Positions 34,014-41,459 of a stretch of 64,000 bases of DNA are shown here, one piece after another. Numbering within the stretch: position 1 is the first letter of the stretch; every line of letters starts with the position of its first letter. The DNA is from Gammaproteobacteria bacterium (GTDB taxonomy: Bacteria > Pseudomonadota > Gammaproteobacteria > Xanthomonadales > SZUA-36). The notes beneath the pieces are model-generated. The model worked only from the letters and a program-made list of their open reading frames with translations. It searched no databases and was not told the DNA's origin. Position numbers and translations under genes: made by a program. The stretch lies in contig JAJFLB010000053.1 in the NCBI GenBank assembly GCA_021772915.1, positions 1-64,000 of the forward strand, written 5' to 3'.

Positions 34014-34826
34014 TTACCGACCGCCTGCCAAATCAATAAAGGAACCTGTTGCATACGACGCCTCCTCTGACAACAGCCAGCGGATTGCGTTGGCAACCTC
34101 CTCGGGTGTGCCGCCACGCCCCAGGGGAATAGTCTCGGCAAGACGGTCAACCCGGCTCGGTTCGCCGCCATCGGCATGCATATCCGTGTGGATAAATCCA
34201 GGCCTGACGCAATTCACCCGGATACCCTCGTCGGCTACCTCCAGGGCAAGACCACGCGTGAGCGTGTCAATGGCTCCTTTGGACGCCGCATAATCTACGT
34301 ATTCTCCAGCCGAACCAATACGAGCGGCTGCCGAGGATACGTTCACGATGGAACCACCATTACCGCCGTGCTTGTAGGACATTCGCCGTACAGCCTCCCG
34401 GCAACATAAGAAAGAACTGGTCACGTTCGTCGCAAGCATTCGGTTAATCCGGGCAGCATCCATATTCTCGACCCTTGTCTGTGGCAGAACAATGGCGGCA
34501 TTGTTCACCAGAGCAGTCAGCTCTCCCAGTTCCTTGTCAACGGTCTTAAACAGTCGGACAACATCCGCCTCGTCAGATACATCGGCCTGAATCGCGATGG
34601 TGTTAGCGCCCAATTTCTCCAGGTCAGCCACAACCTTGATCGCAGCCGACTTATTCGAGCGATAGTTTACGCAAACCTGGTATCCACTTTCTCCCAACAA
34701 TCTGACCACAGCAGCACCAATACCTCGACTGCTGCCAGTGATTATGGCAGTCCGCACTCGTTCCCTCGTTCCGCCAGGATCAACGTGGTCGATGTGAGAA
34801 ATATTGATAGGGTTTGCATTGTTCAT
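34014..34826 (-). CDS. Short-chain dehydrogenase/reductase, 270 aa
   Basis: This is a second classical SDR on the minus strand: TGSSRGIGAAV near residue 30, NNAAIV (near 108), NVSSAAA catalytic Ser, YAASKGAID with catalytic Tyr and Lys, and a C-terminal GSFIDLAGGR. The N-terminal 25 residues before the Rossmann fold are extra. It reads like 3-oxoacyl-ACP reductase-type SDRs but the substrate is unknown. Directly upstream on the same strand are the remains of a cyclase gene and an NAD(P)-binding gene, so it may be the surviving member of a decayed operon. Confidence 0.9.
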   Translation of the reverse strand: MNNANPINISHIDHVDPGGTRERVRTAIITGSSRGIGAAVVRLLGESGYQVCVNYRSNKSAAIKVVADLEKLGANTIAIQADVSDEADVVRLFKTVDKELGELTALVNNAAIVLPQTRVENMDAARINRMLATNVTSSFLCCREAVRRMSYKHGGNGGSIVNVSSAAARIGSAGEYVDYAASKGAIDTLTRGLALEVADEGIRVNCVRPGFIHTDMHADGGEPSRVDRLAETIPLGRGGTPEEVANAIRWLLSEEASYATGSFIDLAGGR

Positions 34827-34831
34827 GTCGA

Positions 34832-35160
34832 TTACCTAATCGGTATGGCGGTGGGGCGAATTGGCGCGGCGTCCGCACCACGCAGCTTCAGAGGTCCACC
34901 GATAAAGGCGAACTGATAAACCATTTGTTCGGACAGTCCCTCAAGATACACAAGTTCCAGGATCGGCGTACCTTGCTCCGCAAGCAAGTAGGTGTGTACA
35001 GGCACCTAATCAGTCTCCAATTCAGATGGGAAGGATTCAAAGCTGAGGTTATCGGCTCCGACAATCATCGCGCCTTGCCAACCTGTCGAGCGGAAACCGG
35101 CAGGAAATTCGAGTCTTCAATGACCATCTTACCACCAGTGCCGGAGACCGTATGCGCGTA
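34832..35160 (-). pseudogene. Broken cyclase-family (kynurenine formamidase-like) gene, 3' part
   Basis: Read on the minus strand, the frame before the TAA at 34,834 gives VPVHTYLLAEQGTPILE, then MVYQFAFIGGPLKLRGA and PIRPTAIPI, the C-terminus of cyclase-family metal hydrolases. An amber stop at 35,006-35,008 separates it from GWQGAMIVGADNLSFE in the same frame. Further upstream the match moves to another frame (TGGKMVIEDSNF), implying a one-base loss near 35,105. The N-terminal metal-binding motif is absent. At least two lesions show it is not functional. The last codon overlaps the leader of the SDR gene. Confidence 0.75.
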
Positions 35161-35164
35161 GCTT

Positions 35165-35460
35165 GCTATCGTGATGCTTCTAATCGGTCTCTTCAGAATT
35201 CACTTTGAACGGCATCCTGAATTTCCATGCGCTCCAAAGCTCTGCATTCTCGATTAGTTCCGTCACAAAGTGAGCGACGTATGCACGCCTGGACGGACGG
35301 ACGGCAAAGATACCGGTGACGGCAGACTCGCTGATATCGTATGGCCACACTTAAGTGTTAATTAAGGATTCCGGGCGGACACTGAACCACTCGATGTGTT
35401 TGTTATCCTTACCAATTCTCAGATATAAACGCTCAGTCGCAGTTTCATAGTCCCGATGAG
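35165..35460 (-). pseudogene. Broken NAD(P)-binding (NmrA/extended-SDR type) gene fragment
   Basis: The minus strand reads YETATERLYLRIGKDNKHIE, then WFSVRPESLIN, an in-frame stop near 35,352, PYDISESAVTGIFAVRP, YVAHFVTELIENAELW and FRMPFKVNSEE, then another stop. The order resembles the C-terminal region of extended SDR/NmrA-like proteins. No start or Rossmann motif remains. It lies between the UAS copy B and the cyclase remnant. The family call is from memory of the pattern and is less sure than that for the cyclase. Confidence 0.5.
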
Positions 35461-35489
35461 GAGGGAGTTCTTGATAATTACATTCCATT

Positions 35490-35544
35490 CCTCAATTTCT
35501 TGAGGATTAAGCCACAAGTATTTGTGTACCACAATTTATTGGGG
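35490..35544. promoter_or_regulatory. Paired activator sites (UAS), copy B
   Basis: Site 1 is CCTCAA-TTTC-TTGAGG (35,490-35,505), with the same half-sites as copy A. Site 2 is CCACAA-TTTA-TTGGGG (35,529-35,544). The offset between sites (39 bp) and the distance from site 1 to the -24 element (100 bp) equal those of copy A exactly, and other bases between them also match (GGATT, GCCACA, TATTTG). The copies share an origin, and the same activator should bind both. Confidence 0.75.
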
Positions 35545-35589
35545 TATATGTATGTACGTAAGTCATTGTATTTATTCGGTTTCAAACCT

Positions 35590-35605
35590 TGGTATGGATT
35601 CTGCA
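35590..35605 (+). promoter_or_regulatory. Sigma-54 promoter, copy B (weaker match)
   Basis: TGGTATG-GATT-CTGCA keeps the essential GG and GC at the right spacing, but -24 is less perfect than in copy A. After it, GAAAGAAAC matches the leader of copy A. Transcription would run toward the membrane protein at 35,723 and the lipase gene at 36,222. Confidence 0.65.
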
Positions 35606-35722
35606 TATTAATGCTTGAAAGAAACAGACACCAGGCAAAATGCGGACGGACGTATGAGCCATCGCAAAATCCGTGTTGAGATTGTCTCCAAGCCTGGTAA
35701 GTATTTTGAGAAGGACAGTACC

Positions 35723-36115
35723 ATGAGAACTTACACCGCAACATTGCAGCAAAACCGGCAACCTCAATCGAGCACCGGGCCGGCTTTAATTCCGGAAATA
35801 ATCACTTCCATCCATGAAACCCTGGCGTTACTGAGTGCAATTATCGCATCAACCGCCATTGTCTTATTATCGGTTTGGGTAGCTGGCCAGGAAATGAACG
35901 ATGTCCTTGGTGCAGGCATTTGGGGGGCAGGGTTTGTCTTCCTCGGTTTGGCCATTGACAACCGTGAGCCCAGGGCATTTCTGCAGCTAATTACCGGTGT
36001 GGCTTTGCTGGGTCTTGCCTGGTTACAAACCACTGGTTCGTCAGACTATGCGACAGTTTCCGGTGTTTTGGTGGCATCGTGGGTTGCGGTCAGCGTGTTC
36101 AAACGACTGCGTTGA
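35723..36115 (+). CDS. Hypothetical membrane protein, 130 aa
   Basis: After a polar N-terminus of about 35 residues, four hydrophobic segments follow: TLALLSAIIASTAIVLLSVW, a Gly/Ala/Leu segment (GAGIWGAGFVFLGLAI), LITGVALLGLAWL and VSGVLVASWVAVSVF. It is probably an inner-membrane protein. An AAGGA ribosome site favours the ATG at 35,723; an in-frame ATG at 35,654 would start at the point matching the first gene of operon A. No family is recognised. It is the first gene after sigma-54 promoter B. Confidence 0.6.
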   Translation: MRTYTATLQQNRQPQSSTGPALIPEIITSIHETLALLSAIIASTAIVLLSVWVAGQEMNDVLGAGIWGAGFVFLGLAIDNREPRAFLQLITGVALLGLAWLQTTGSSDYATVSGVLVASWVAVSVFKRLR

Positions 36116-36221
36116 GACGGGTGACTGGGGCATGGTCTGTGCGGCATTGCCAGGCCCTCTCCTTAATGCCTGCTATTGGGAGGAAGATGATGCAAGCACA
36201 AACAAAGCGAGGGAGGCTCGT

Positions 36222-37685
36222 ATGAAAAATGGCCAGACAAAGAGATCACGAATATTTCGTCTGGGTATCGTGTTACTGGTCTCGCTGCTTATGGCCAGCT
36301 GTGTCATGGGACCACGTGGTCCGGACATGGGCGGGTTGTACAATGACCTGGCGCAATCCGAGGATCCCTATCGCAACCCGGTAATCCTGATCCCCGGCAC
36401 CATGGGTTCACGTCTGGTAGATCAGGATACGGATGAAGTTATCTGGGGTGTTTTCGGGCCACACAAAAGCCCGAATTCTCCGAGTTACTCACGCCAGATC
36501 GCCCTGCCAATGGCCCAGGATAAGAGTCTGGCCGACCTGAGCGACAACGTGGTCCCCAAAGGTGTGCTGGACCGCGTGAAATTCAGTGTGATCGGCCTGG
36601 ATGTGGAACGTAAAGCCTACTTTCACCTGTTGAGCACACTGGGTATCGCTGGATACCGCGATGAACGTCTCGGTGTCCTGAACGCAATCGATTACGGCGA
36701 CCTTCATTACACCTGCTTTCAGTACGACTTTGACTGGCGTCGCGACCTGGTGGAAAGCGCCCGCCGTCTACACGAGTTCATCCTTGCCAAGAGGGCTTAC
36801 ATACAACGCGAAACAGAAATTAAATACGGCATCGCTGACGTGGATGTCCACTTTGATATCGTGGCACATTCCATGGGTGGCCTGGTCGCCCGCTACTATC
36901 TCCGTTACGGTGCGGTGGAGCTACCGGCGGACGGATCTCTGCCGGAGCTGACTTGGGCAGGTGCCAAGTATATCGACAACCTCGTACTGGTAGCCACACC
37001 CAATGCGGGATCCACCAACGCCCTGATGAACCTGGTGGACGGATTCAAGATCGGGCCTTTCCTGCCGCGTTACGATTCCACCCTGGTTGGAACACATCCT
37101 TCCGCTTATCAGTTGCTGCCACGCAGCCGCCACGAGATGTTGGTTGACGAGGAAACAAACCAGCCGCTTGCGGCAGACCTTTTTGACCCTGAATTGTGGA
37201 TCAGGATGAACTGGGGGTTGGCGAATCCCGCTCAGGACAAAGTACTCAAAACTTTACTGCCTGACGTCACCGACGCCGGTGAACGACGAGGCATCGCCCT
37301 CGACCATTTGCAAAAGAGCCTATATAGAGCTCGGCAATTCGCCACCGCGCTGGATGTACCTGCATCACCACCCGACGGTGTGGCACTGTTCCTGATGGCC
37401 GGCGATGCCAAACCCACCGACGCGGTGGCTTCCGTCAATCAACAAACCGGTAAACTGAAGGTGAAGGAGCAGCGAGCCGGCGACGGACGTGTATTGCGCA
37501 GCAGTGCACTGATGGACGAGCGAACCGCGAAAAACCGGCAAAGCCGCCTGATTTCGCCGATTTCGTGGTCAAGCGTGCAATTCCTGTATGAAGACCACCT
37601 GGGGCTGACGAAGGATCCCGTCTTCGCAGACAACCTGCTCTATTTCCTTTGGGAGCGGCCCGTGGAGAGCCGGATTAAACAATAG
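36222..37685 (+). CDS. LCAT-like alpha/beta-hydrolase lipoprotein (lipase or acyltransferase), 487 aa
   Basis: The N-terminus has a lipoprotein signal: basic NGQTKRSR, hydrophobic GIVLLVSLLM and lipobox M-A-S-C. The mature protein follows the lecithin:cholesterol acyltransferase family: NPVILIPGTMGSRLVD, then FDIVAHSMGGLVARYY with Ser217 as nucleophile, and Asp/His candidates later (around 390-450). The family hydrolyses or transfers acyl chains of phospholipids and other lipids. GGGAGG precedes the ATG at 36,222; the longer frame from 35,997 overlaps the membrane protein gene. Placement after sigma-54 promoter B suggests it is made under the same signal as operon A. Confidence 0.85.
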   Translation: MKNGQTKRSRIFRLGIVLLVSLLMASCVMGPRGPDMGGLYNDLAQSEDPYRNPVILIPGTMGSRLVDQDTDEVIWGVFGPHKSPNSPSYSRQIALPMAQDKSLADLSDNVVPKGVLDRVKFSVIGLDVERKAYFHLLSTLGIAGYRDERLGVLNAIDYGDLHYTCFQYDFDWRRDLVESARRLHEFILAKRAYIQRETEIKYGIADVDVHFDIVAHSMGGLVARYYLRYGAVELPADGSLPELTWAGAKYIDNLVLVATPNAGSTNALMNLVDGFKIGPFLPRYDSTLVGTHPSAYQLLPRSRHEMLVDEETNQPLAADLFDPELWIRMNWGLANPAQDKVLKTLLPDVTDAGERRGIALDHLQKSLYRARQFATALDVPASPPDGVALFLMAGDAKPTDAVASVNQQTGKLKVKEQRAGDGRVLRSSALMDERTAKNRQSRLISPISWSSVQFLYEDHLGLTKDPVFADNLLYFLWERPVESRIKQ

Positions 37686-37791
37686 TTGTAGCAAAGCCGG
37701 AATATTGCAACAACCACCCAATCGATCATGGCTGGCAGTTGGCAGTTCTCCTGCCAAGTGGGGCAATGAAGTCAATCGCTTGTTATGCTGT

Positions 37792-38223
37792 TTACCTCCA
37801 CAATGTTTCCTTGCATGACAGAAATTGCGACGATCCGGTTGCCTTAACCTGTACGTCGGTGCAGATTCTTTCCTTGGTATGAGAACCACAAAATGGCCCA
37901 CCGCAGGGGGCGCTGTCAAAATATAGAGTTTTAATGTGTCCTTTCGGATCAACAAAAAGCGCTTCACCAACTACTGAATCAATACCTTGATGCCAATAAA
38001 CAGCATAAAACGGTCTTTTACCGTTATAAGCGGCAACTACACACCGATCCACGACCCCAGTTGGCCCGGTGCTTGAAACGGCGCCGCAATTTACCGCGGT
38101 CTGATCGATCCGATCCTGCAATTCCTCGTCCAGGGTTTTCTTTCCAGGAAAGGTCAAACACGCGGATAATAACGTAGTGCAGCAAAGAGCGAGCAATCCA
38201 ATGTTGAGGTGCCTTGTCAGCAT
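37792..38223 (-). CDS. Small lipoprotein, 143 aa
   Basis: A lipoprotein signal is clear: MLTRHLNIGLLALCCTTLLSAC, lipobox L-S-A-C with Cys22. The mature part has six further Cys, including a CGGPFCG pair and Cys near the end, suggesting disulfides in the periplasm. No family is recognised. The chosen ATG lies four bases after the stop of the CYTH gene; the longer frame would overlap that gene. Both are probably in one transcript. Confidence 0.65.
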   Translation of the reverse strand: MLTRHLNIGLLALCCTTLLSACLTFPGKKTLDEELQDRIDQTAVNCGAVSSTGPTGVVDRCVVAAYNGKRPFYAVYWHQGIDSVVGEALFVDPKGHIKTLYFDSAPCGGPFCGSHTKERICTDVQVKATGSSQFLSCKETLWR

Positions 38224-38227
38224 AAAA

Positions 38228-38737
38228 TCAAGTGCACAGCAAATCAACATAGGCAGTTTCAACCATTTGCGAATCCCCGATTCCGAGCTGAGATAGTAAT
38301 AACTTTGCCTCCTCAAAGCCTCTTTCTTTGGTTTCATTATCGTCAAGTACCACTTCAAGCTCCAGGAAATTACCCAGCCCCTTAACACGATCTACATGAA
38401 TTCTGGTTCTGCCTTTGAAATATAGCAGGCGGCGTTTTTGAACCCGCCCAGCCGCGCCATAAGCCAGAATTAGTGATTCTCTCAAAACCAATGGTTCCGG
38501 TGTTTCAGATTTCAGATAGAAGCTCTCCTTTGGTCCTGGCCCATCAGCACGTTTATAGAATATAAGCTCTCCTTTCGTTTTGGAAAAGGTTCTGAGCTTT
38601 AGCCGACCATTACCACATTTGAAGAAGGTGTCATCCTGAATAATTTCTGTAGGACCGTCATCAGCAATTTCTACAAGCTTGTTTTCAAGATCTTCGATGT
38701 TTCCAACTCTGGCTTTAATTTCAATATTTCGAGACAT
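38228..38737 (-). CDS. CYTH-domain protein (class IV adenylate cyclase / triphosphatase type), 169 aa
   Basis: The N-terminus has the CYTH signature IEIKAR (E-x-E-x-K type) at residues 4-9, followed by DDTFFKCGNGRLKLRT, ELIFYKRAD, RLLYFKGRTRIHVDRV and FLELEVVLD, the alternating acidic and basic strands that line the tunnel of triphosphate tunnel metalloenzymes. These bind nucleotide triphosphates, inorganic triphosphate or thiamine triphosphate. The length suits the class IV adenylate cyclase or thiamine triphosphatase-like group. Substrate is not assigned. Confidence 0.85.
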   Translation of the reverse strand: MSRNIEIKARVGNIEDLENKLVEIADDGPTEIIQDDTFFKCGNGRLKLRTFSKTKGELIFYKRADGPGPKESFYLKSETPEPLVLRESLILAYGAAGRVQKRRLLYFKGRTRIHVDRVKGLGNFLELEVVLDDNETKERGFEEAKLLLSQLGIGDSQMVETAYVDLLCT

Positions 38738-38830
38738 TTTGACGCCTAAGGTCTAAATTAACCCGTGCGCGTGCCGACGTTTCCGCGGAAACGCGCCGCC
38801 GCTCTTCCACGTGTCCGGTTGAATGATTTT

Positions 38831-39157
38831 TTATGTGACCGGCACATTTTTTTTCAACTTGTATAGTCCCAACGCCAGACCACCGTAGCCTAGAATTACC
38901 GGCACTAGCGTAAACAATGCGTTATGTACGCTGATGAAAAGGACATCTGATATTGCACTGATCATGATGGCAATTGATGAAAGCAGCAGCATGATTATTG
39001 CAAAGTAAATGTGTCCATAAATAGCCATTACGCCGGCAACGGGCATGAGAGCAAAAGATAAAAACACAGCTCCGGTGAATGCAGCCGGGCTGGCATATAC
39101 ACAAACAACAGATATGAACAGCAGCAGACCTTTGCTAATTTTCTCTAGGATTCCCAT
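38831..39157 (-). CDS. Hypothetical membrane protein, 108 aa
   Basis: Nearly the whole sequence is hydrophobic, with three or four membrane segments (LLLFISVVCVYASPAAFTG, FLSFALMPVAGVMAIYG, IYFAIIMLLLSSIAIMISA, LFTLVPVILGYGGLALG) and a basic C-terminus (YKLKKNVPVT). It is probably in the inner membrane. It is co-oriented with the CYTH and lipoprotein genes but 93 bases away. The family is not recognised. Confidence 0.6.
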   Translation of the reverse strand: MGILEKISKGLLLFISVVCVYASPAAFTGAVFLSFALMPVAGVMAIYGHIYFAIIMLLLSSIAIMISAISDVLFISVHNALFTLVPVILGYGGLALGLYKLKKNVPVT

Positions 39158-39612
39158 CGGTCCTGATTCTCCTAACTACAAGGTTGTGAATTTGGGCACC
39201 AGTTGAGCCAGTTTTGGTGCATTGAGTTTCTTTGAATCGCACCTGCGTCTGATTCCCCTGAGTGTTAATGTGAAAGCCACCGTGACTGATGCACACGTGA
39301 TCGCGGGCGGAGCGCTGGGCGCTGTCTCCTCTTTGCATAGGCTCTGAAGGGGAGGTATTTCATTCTATAAACGCCCTCATTTGTTCGGAAACATAATCTT
39401 GCCGGGTATTGCTGTGTGAATATTGCCATAGCAGCACTTTTTTTGAAACGAGGATTCCTTATTGTGGAGACTTTGGGTTTGATCAGAGCAGCATGCAAAT
39501 TTTTGCCTAATCAGGCACTTTTAAACGATAATCTAGGCACGGGTGTTAATCGACGGCTTGAATTTGGTGTCGGGAGCACGTATATGCTTTGTTCAGGCTA
39601 GGGAATTACAGT
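39158..39612. other. Intergenic region before folE2
   Basis: The divergent genes at either side leave about 455 bases. ORFs here on both strands lack ribosome sites and have improbable compositions. I looked for a zinc-uptake-regulator (Zur) type AT-rich palindrome before folE2, since zinc-independent cyclohydrolases are often under such control, and saw none that convinced me. Confidence 0.4.
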
Positions 39613-40596
39613 ATGAAATCAGTAGAAAGTATGTTGCGCGAAATGCCGGATATTGCCAATGAGGCACGCCCGTCTGTGGCTGGCAAACTCGAATGGGTAG
39701 GAATGAATGACATCGAGATGCCGGTGCGTATCAAAGATGACCGTGGCGACCTTATCCAGGCAACCGGCCGTGTAACTGCATACGTAAACCTGGTTGACCC
39801 TGAGGTGCGCGGCATTCATATGTCACGTTTGTATCTGCATCTGGACGAGGCTTTCAAGGAACGTCCGTTAACGCCTTGTGACTTGCGGCAGATGCTGCGT
39901 GCTTTTCTCGATTCTCACATAGGTCTTAGTGACCGTGCACTGGTCAGGGTGGACTTTGACTATTTGATTCGCCGTAAAGCTCTTCACAGCGACAACGTTG
40001 GCTGGCGTCGCTATCCAGTTTCCATGATCGGTATCATGGAGGGTCAGGAGTTCAGTATGGAAATGGGGCTGGAAGTATTGTATTCCAGCACCTGTCCGTG
40101 TTCAGCGGCATTGTCCCGGCAGTTGATTCAGGAGCAGTTCCAAAAAGATTTCAATTCAACTGGCCTGGTTGATTTCAAACAAGTTCACGAGTGGCTGGGC
40201 TCGGAAGAGGGCATTGTAGCTACCCCGCACAGTCAGCGCAGTGCGGCCGAAATCAGGGTGCGGCTGACACCCACGTTTCAGATGTTCCCAATTATTGAAC
40301 TGATTGATGAAGTGGAAAGCTCTCTAAAAACACCGGTTCAGGCCACCGTAAAACGAGAAGATGAGCAGGCATTTGCGTTGCTTAACGGACGCAACCTGAT
40401 GTTCTGTGAAGATGCCGGCAGACGAATTCAAACAACACTAAACGCAGACGAACGTATTCTGGATTTTTGGGTACGGTGCACGCATTATGAGAGTTTGCAT
40501 CCGCATAATGCAGTTTCAGTGGTAACCAAGGGTGTTGAAGGCGGCTATGTAGCCGGCGCCGAGTTACCGGTTCGTTTGGATCAACCCAGTAAGTAA
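39613..40596 (+). CDS. folE2: GTP cyclohydrolase FolE2 (type IB), 327 aa
   Basis: This enzyme makes 7,8-dihydroneopterin triphosphate from GTP, the first step to folate and to queuosine precursors. The family's catalytic Cys lies in YSSTCPCSAALSRQ near residue 160, and other typical segments are RGIHMSRLY, HLDEAF, and CEDAGRRIQTTL with HPHNAV near the end. Unlike FolE, FolE2 does not strictly need zinc. The ATG at 39,613 gives the usual length. The queG gene elsewhere in the window uses the same pathway downstream. It is convergent with the M23 peptidase gene. Confidence 0.95.
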   Translation: MKSVESMLREMPDIANEARPSVAGKLEWVGMNDIEMPVRIKDDRGDLIQATGRVTAYVNLVDPEVRGIHMSRLYLHLDEAFKERPLTPCDLRQMLRAFLDSHIGLSDRALVRVDFDYLIRRKALHSDNVGWRRYPVSMIGIMEGQEFSMEMGLEVLYSSTCPCSAALSRQLIQEQFQKDFNSTGLVDFKQVHEWLGSEEGIVATPHSQRSAAEIRVRLTPTFQMFPIIELIDEVESSLKTPVQATVKREDEQAFALLNGRNLMFCEDAGRRIQTTLNADERILDFWVRCTHYESLHPHNAVSVVTKGVEGGYVAGAELPVRLDQPSK

Positions 40597-40628
40597 CAAT
40601 TTTCGGTAGTGACCCTAAGCTAGCGACT

Positions 40629-41459
40629 TCAGTTGCTTTCAGCCTCGTCCATGGGGCCCGGCAAAAGTTGTGGGTTAACCCTTCGGTCCAACCAATTCAT
40701 ACGCCAGTCGAGGTGCGGACCCGTGGCGCGTCCGGTAGCGCCGATGCGGGCAATTAAATCACCCTGCTTAACAAAGGTTCCGGCTTCCACGAGAATTTCA
40801 CTCAGGTGCAAAAACGACGACGAAAGCCCTTGACCGTGATCCAGGATAACGGTGCCGCCGGAAAAATAAAGGTCCGGATGCGCCATGGTTATCAGACCGT
40901 CTGCCGGTGCATAGACGGGGCTGCCCTTGGGTGCCGCGATATCCACTCCAAAATGGGGTCTGCGTGGTTCACCGTTTAGTATCCTTTGACTGCCGTATAC
41001 ACCGGAGATTCTGCCCCTGGCAGGCCAGTTAAACCCACGTGCGTAATGAGCCTGATGGTCGCGGCGCTCGCGGGCCGTTGTTACCAAACGTGACTCTTGA
41101 CGAATTCTTTCCAGACTGGCCGCATCCGGGGTGACAGTTGCAGGGGGTAGTCCATCCACTTTTTCCAGCCTGTAGTCACGAGCTTTTACAGCCAGGTCCT
41201 GTTGGAACTCGACATTATCCGGTGACTTGACCTTAAGCTGCCTGACACCAGTCTCATCGCGCCCAAACCCGATGACAAAGAGTCCGTCGGCCGATATTGA
41301 CACAGGCTGACCGTCCAGGGTGATTGTGCTGCCCGGGGTCGCCGTTCCAAAAATCAAGCCGCCCTGGACTGCGGATCCTTGGAGTTCAAAGGCGAGAGCG
41401 TTGCAACAGAAAGGTATCAGACTGCAAATGAACCAGAGACGCGTGATCCGTGAAAGCAT
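40629..41459 (-). CDS. M23-family peptidoglycan peptidase, 276 aa
   Basis: A signal peptide (hydrophobic LWFICSLIPFCCNALA) leads to a beta-rich N-terminal domain (about 25-110), then a LytM/M23 domain: RPHFGVDIAAPKGSPVYAP with HxxxD zinc ligands, GTVILDHGQGLSSSFLHLS, and GPHLDWRMNW with the HxD-type site. All expected zinc and catalytic His are present, so it should be an active endopeptidase rather than an activator. It shares its start codon's last base with the stop of mltD upstream (one-base overlap), so the two cell-wall genes are an operon. Confidence 0.9.
   Translation of the reverse strand: MLSRITRLWFICSLIPFCCNALAFELQGSAVQGGLIFGTATPGSTITLDGQPVSISADGLFVIGFGRDETGVRQLKVKSPDNVEFQQDLAVKARDYRLEKVDGLPPATVTPDAASLERIRQESRLVTTARERRDHQAHYARGFNWPARGRISGVYGSQRILNGEPRRPHFGVDIAAPKGSPVYAPADGLITMAHPDLYFSGGTVILDHGQGLSSSFLHLSEILVEAGTFVKQGDLIARIGATGRATGPHLDWRMNWLDRRVNPQLLPGPMDEAESN

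Noticed and set aside
34814-35161. 115-codon plus-strand ORF
   Set aside because: The opposite strand gives a recognisable cyclase remnant; the plus frame has no family, signal or ribosome site.
39265-39498. Small ORFs before folE2 on both strands
   Set aside because: No ribosome sites, Arg/Pro-rich composition and no continuity with neighbouring operons.
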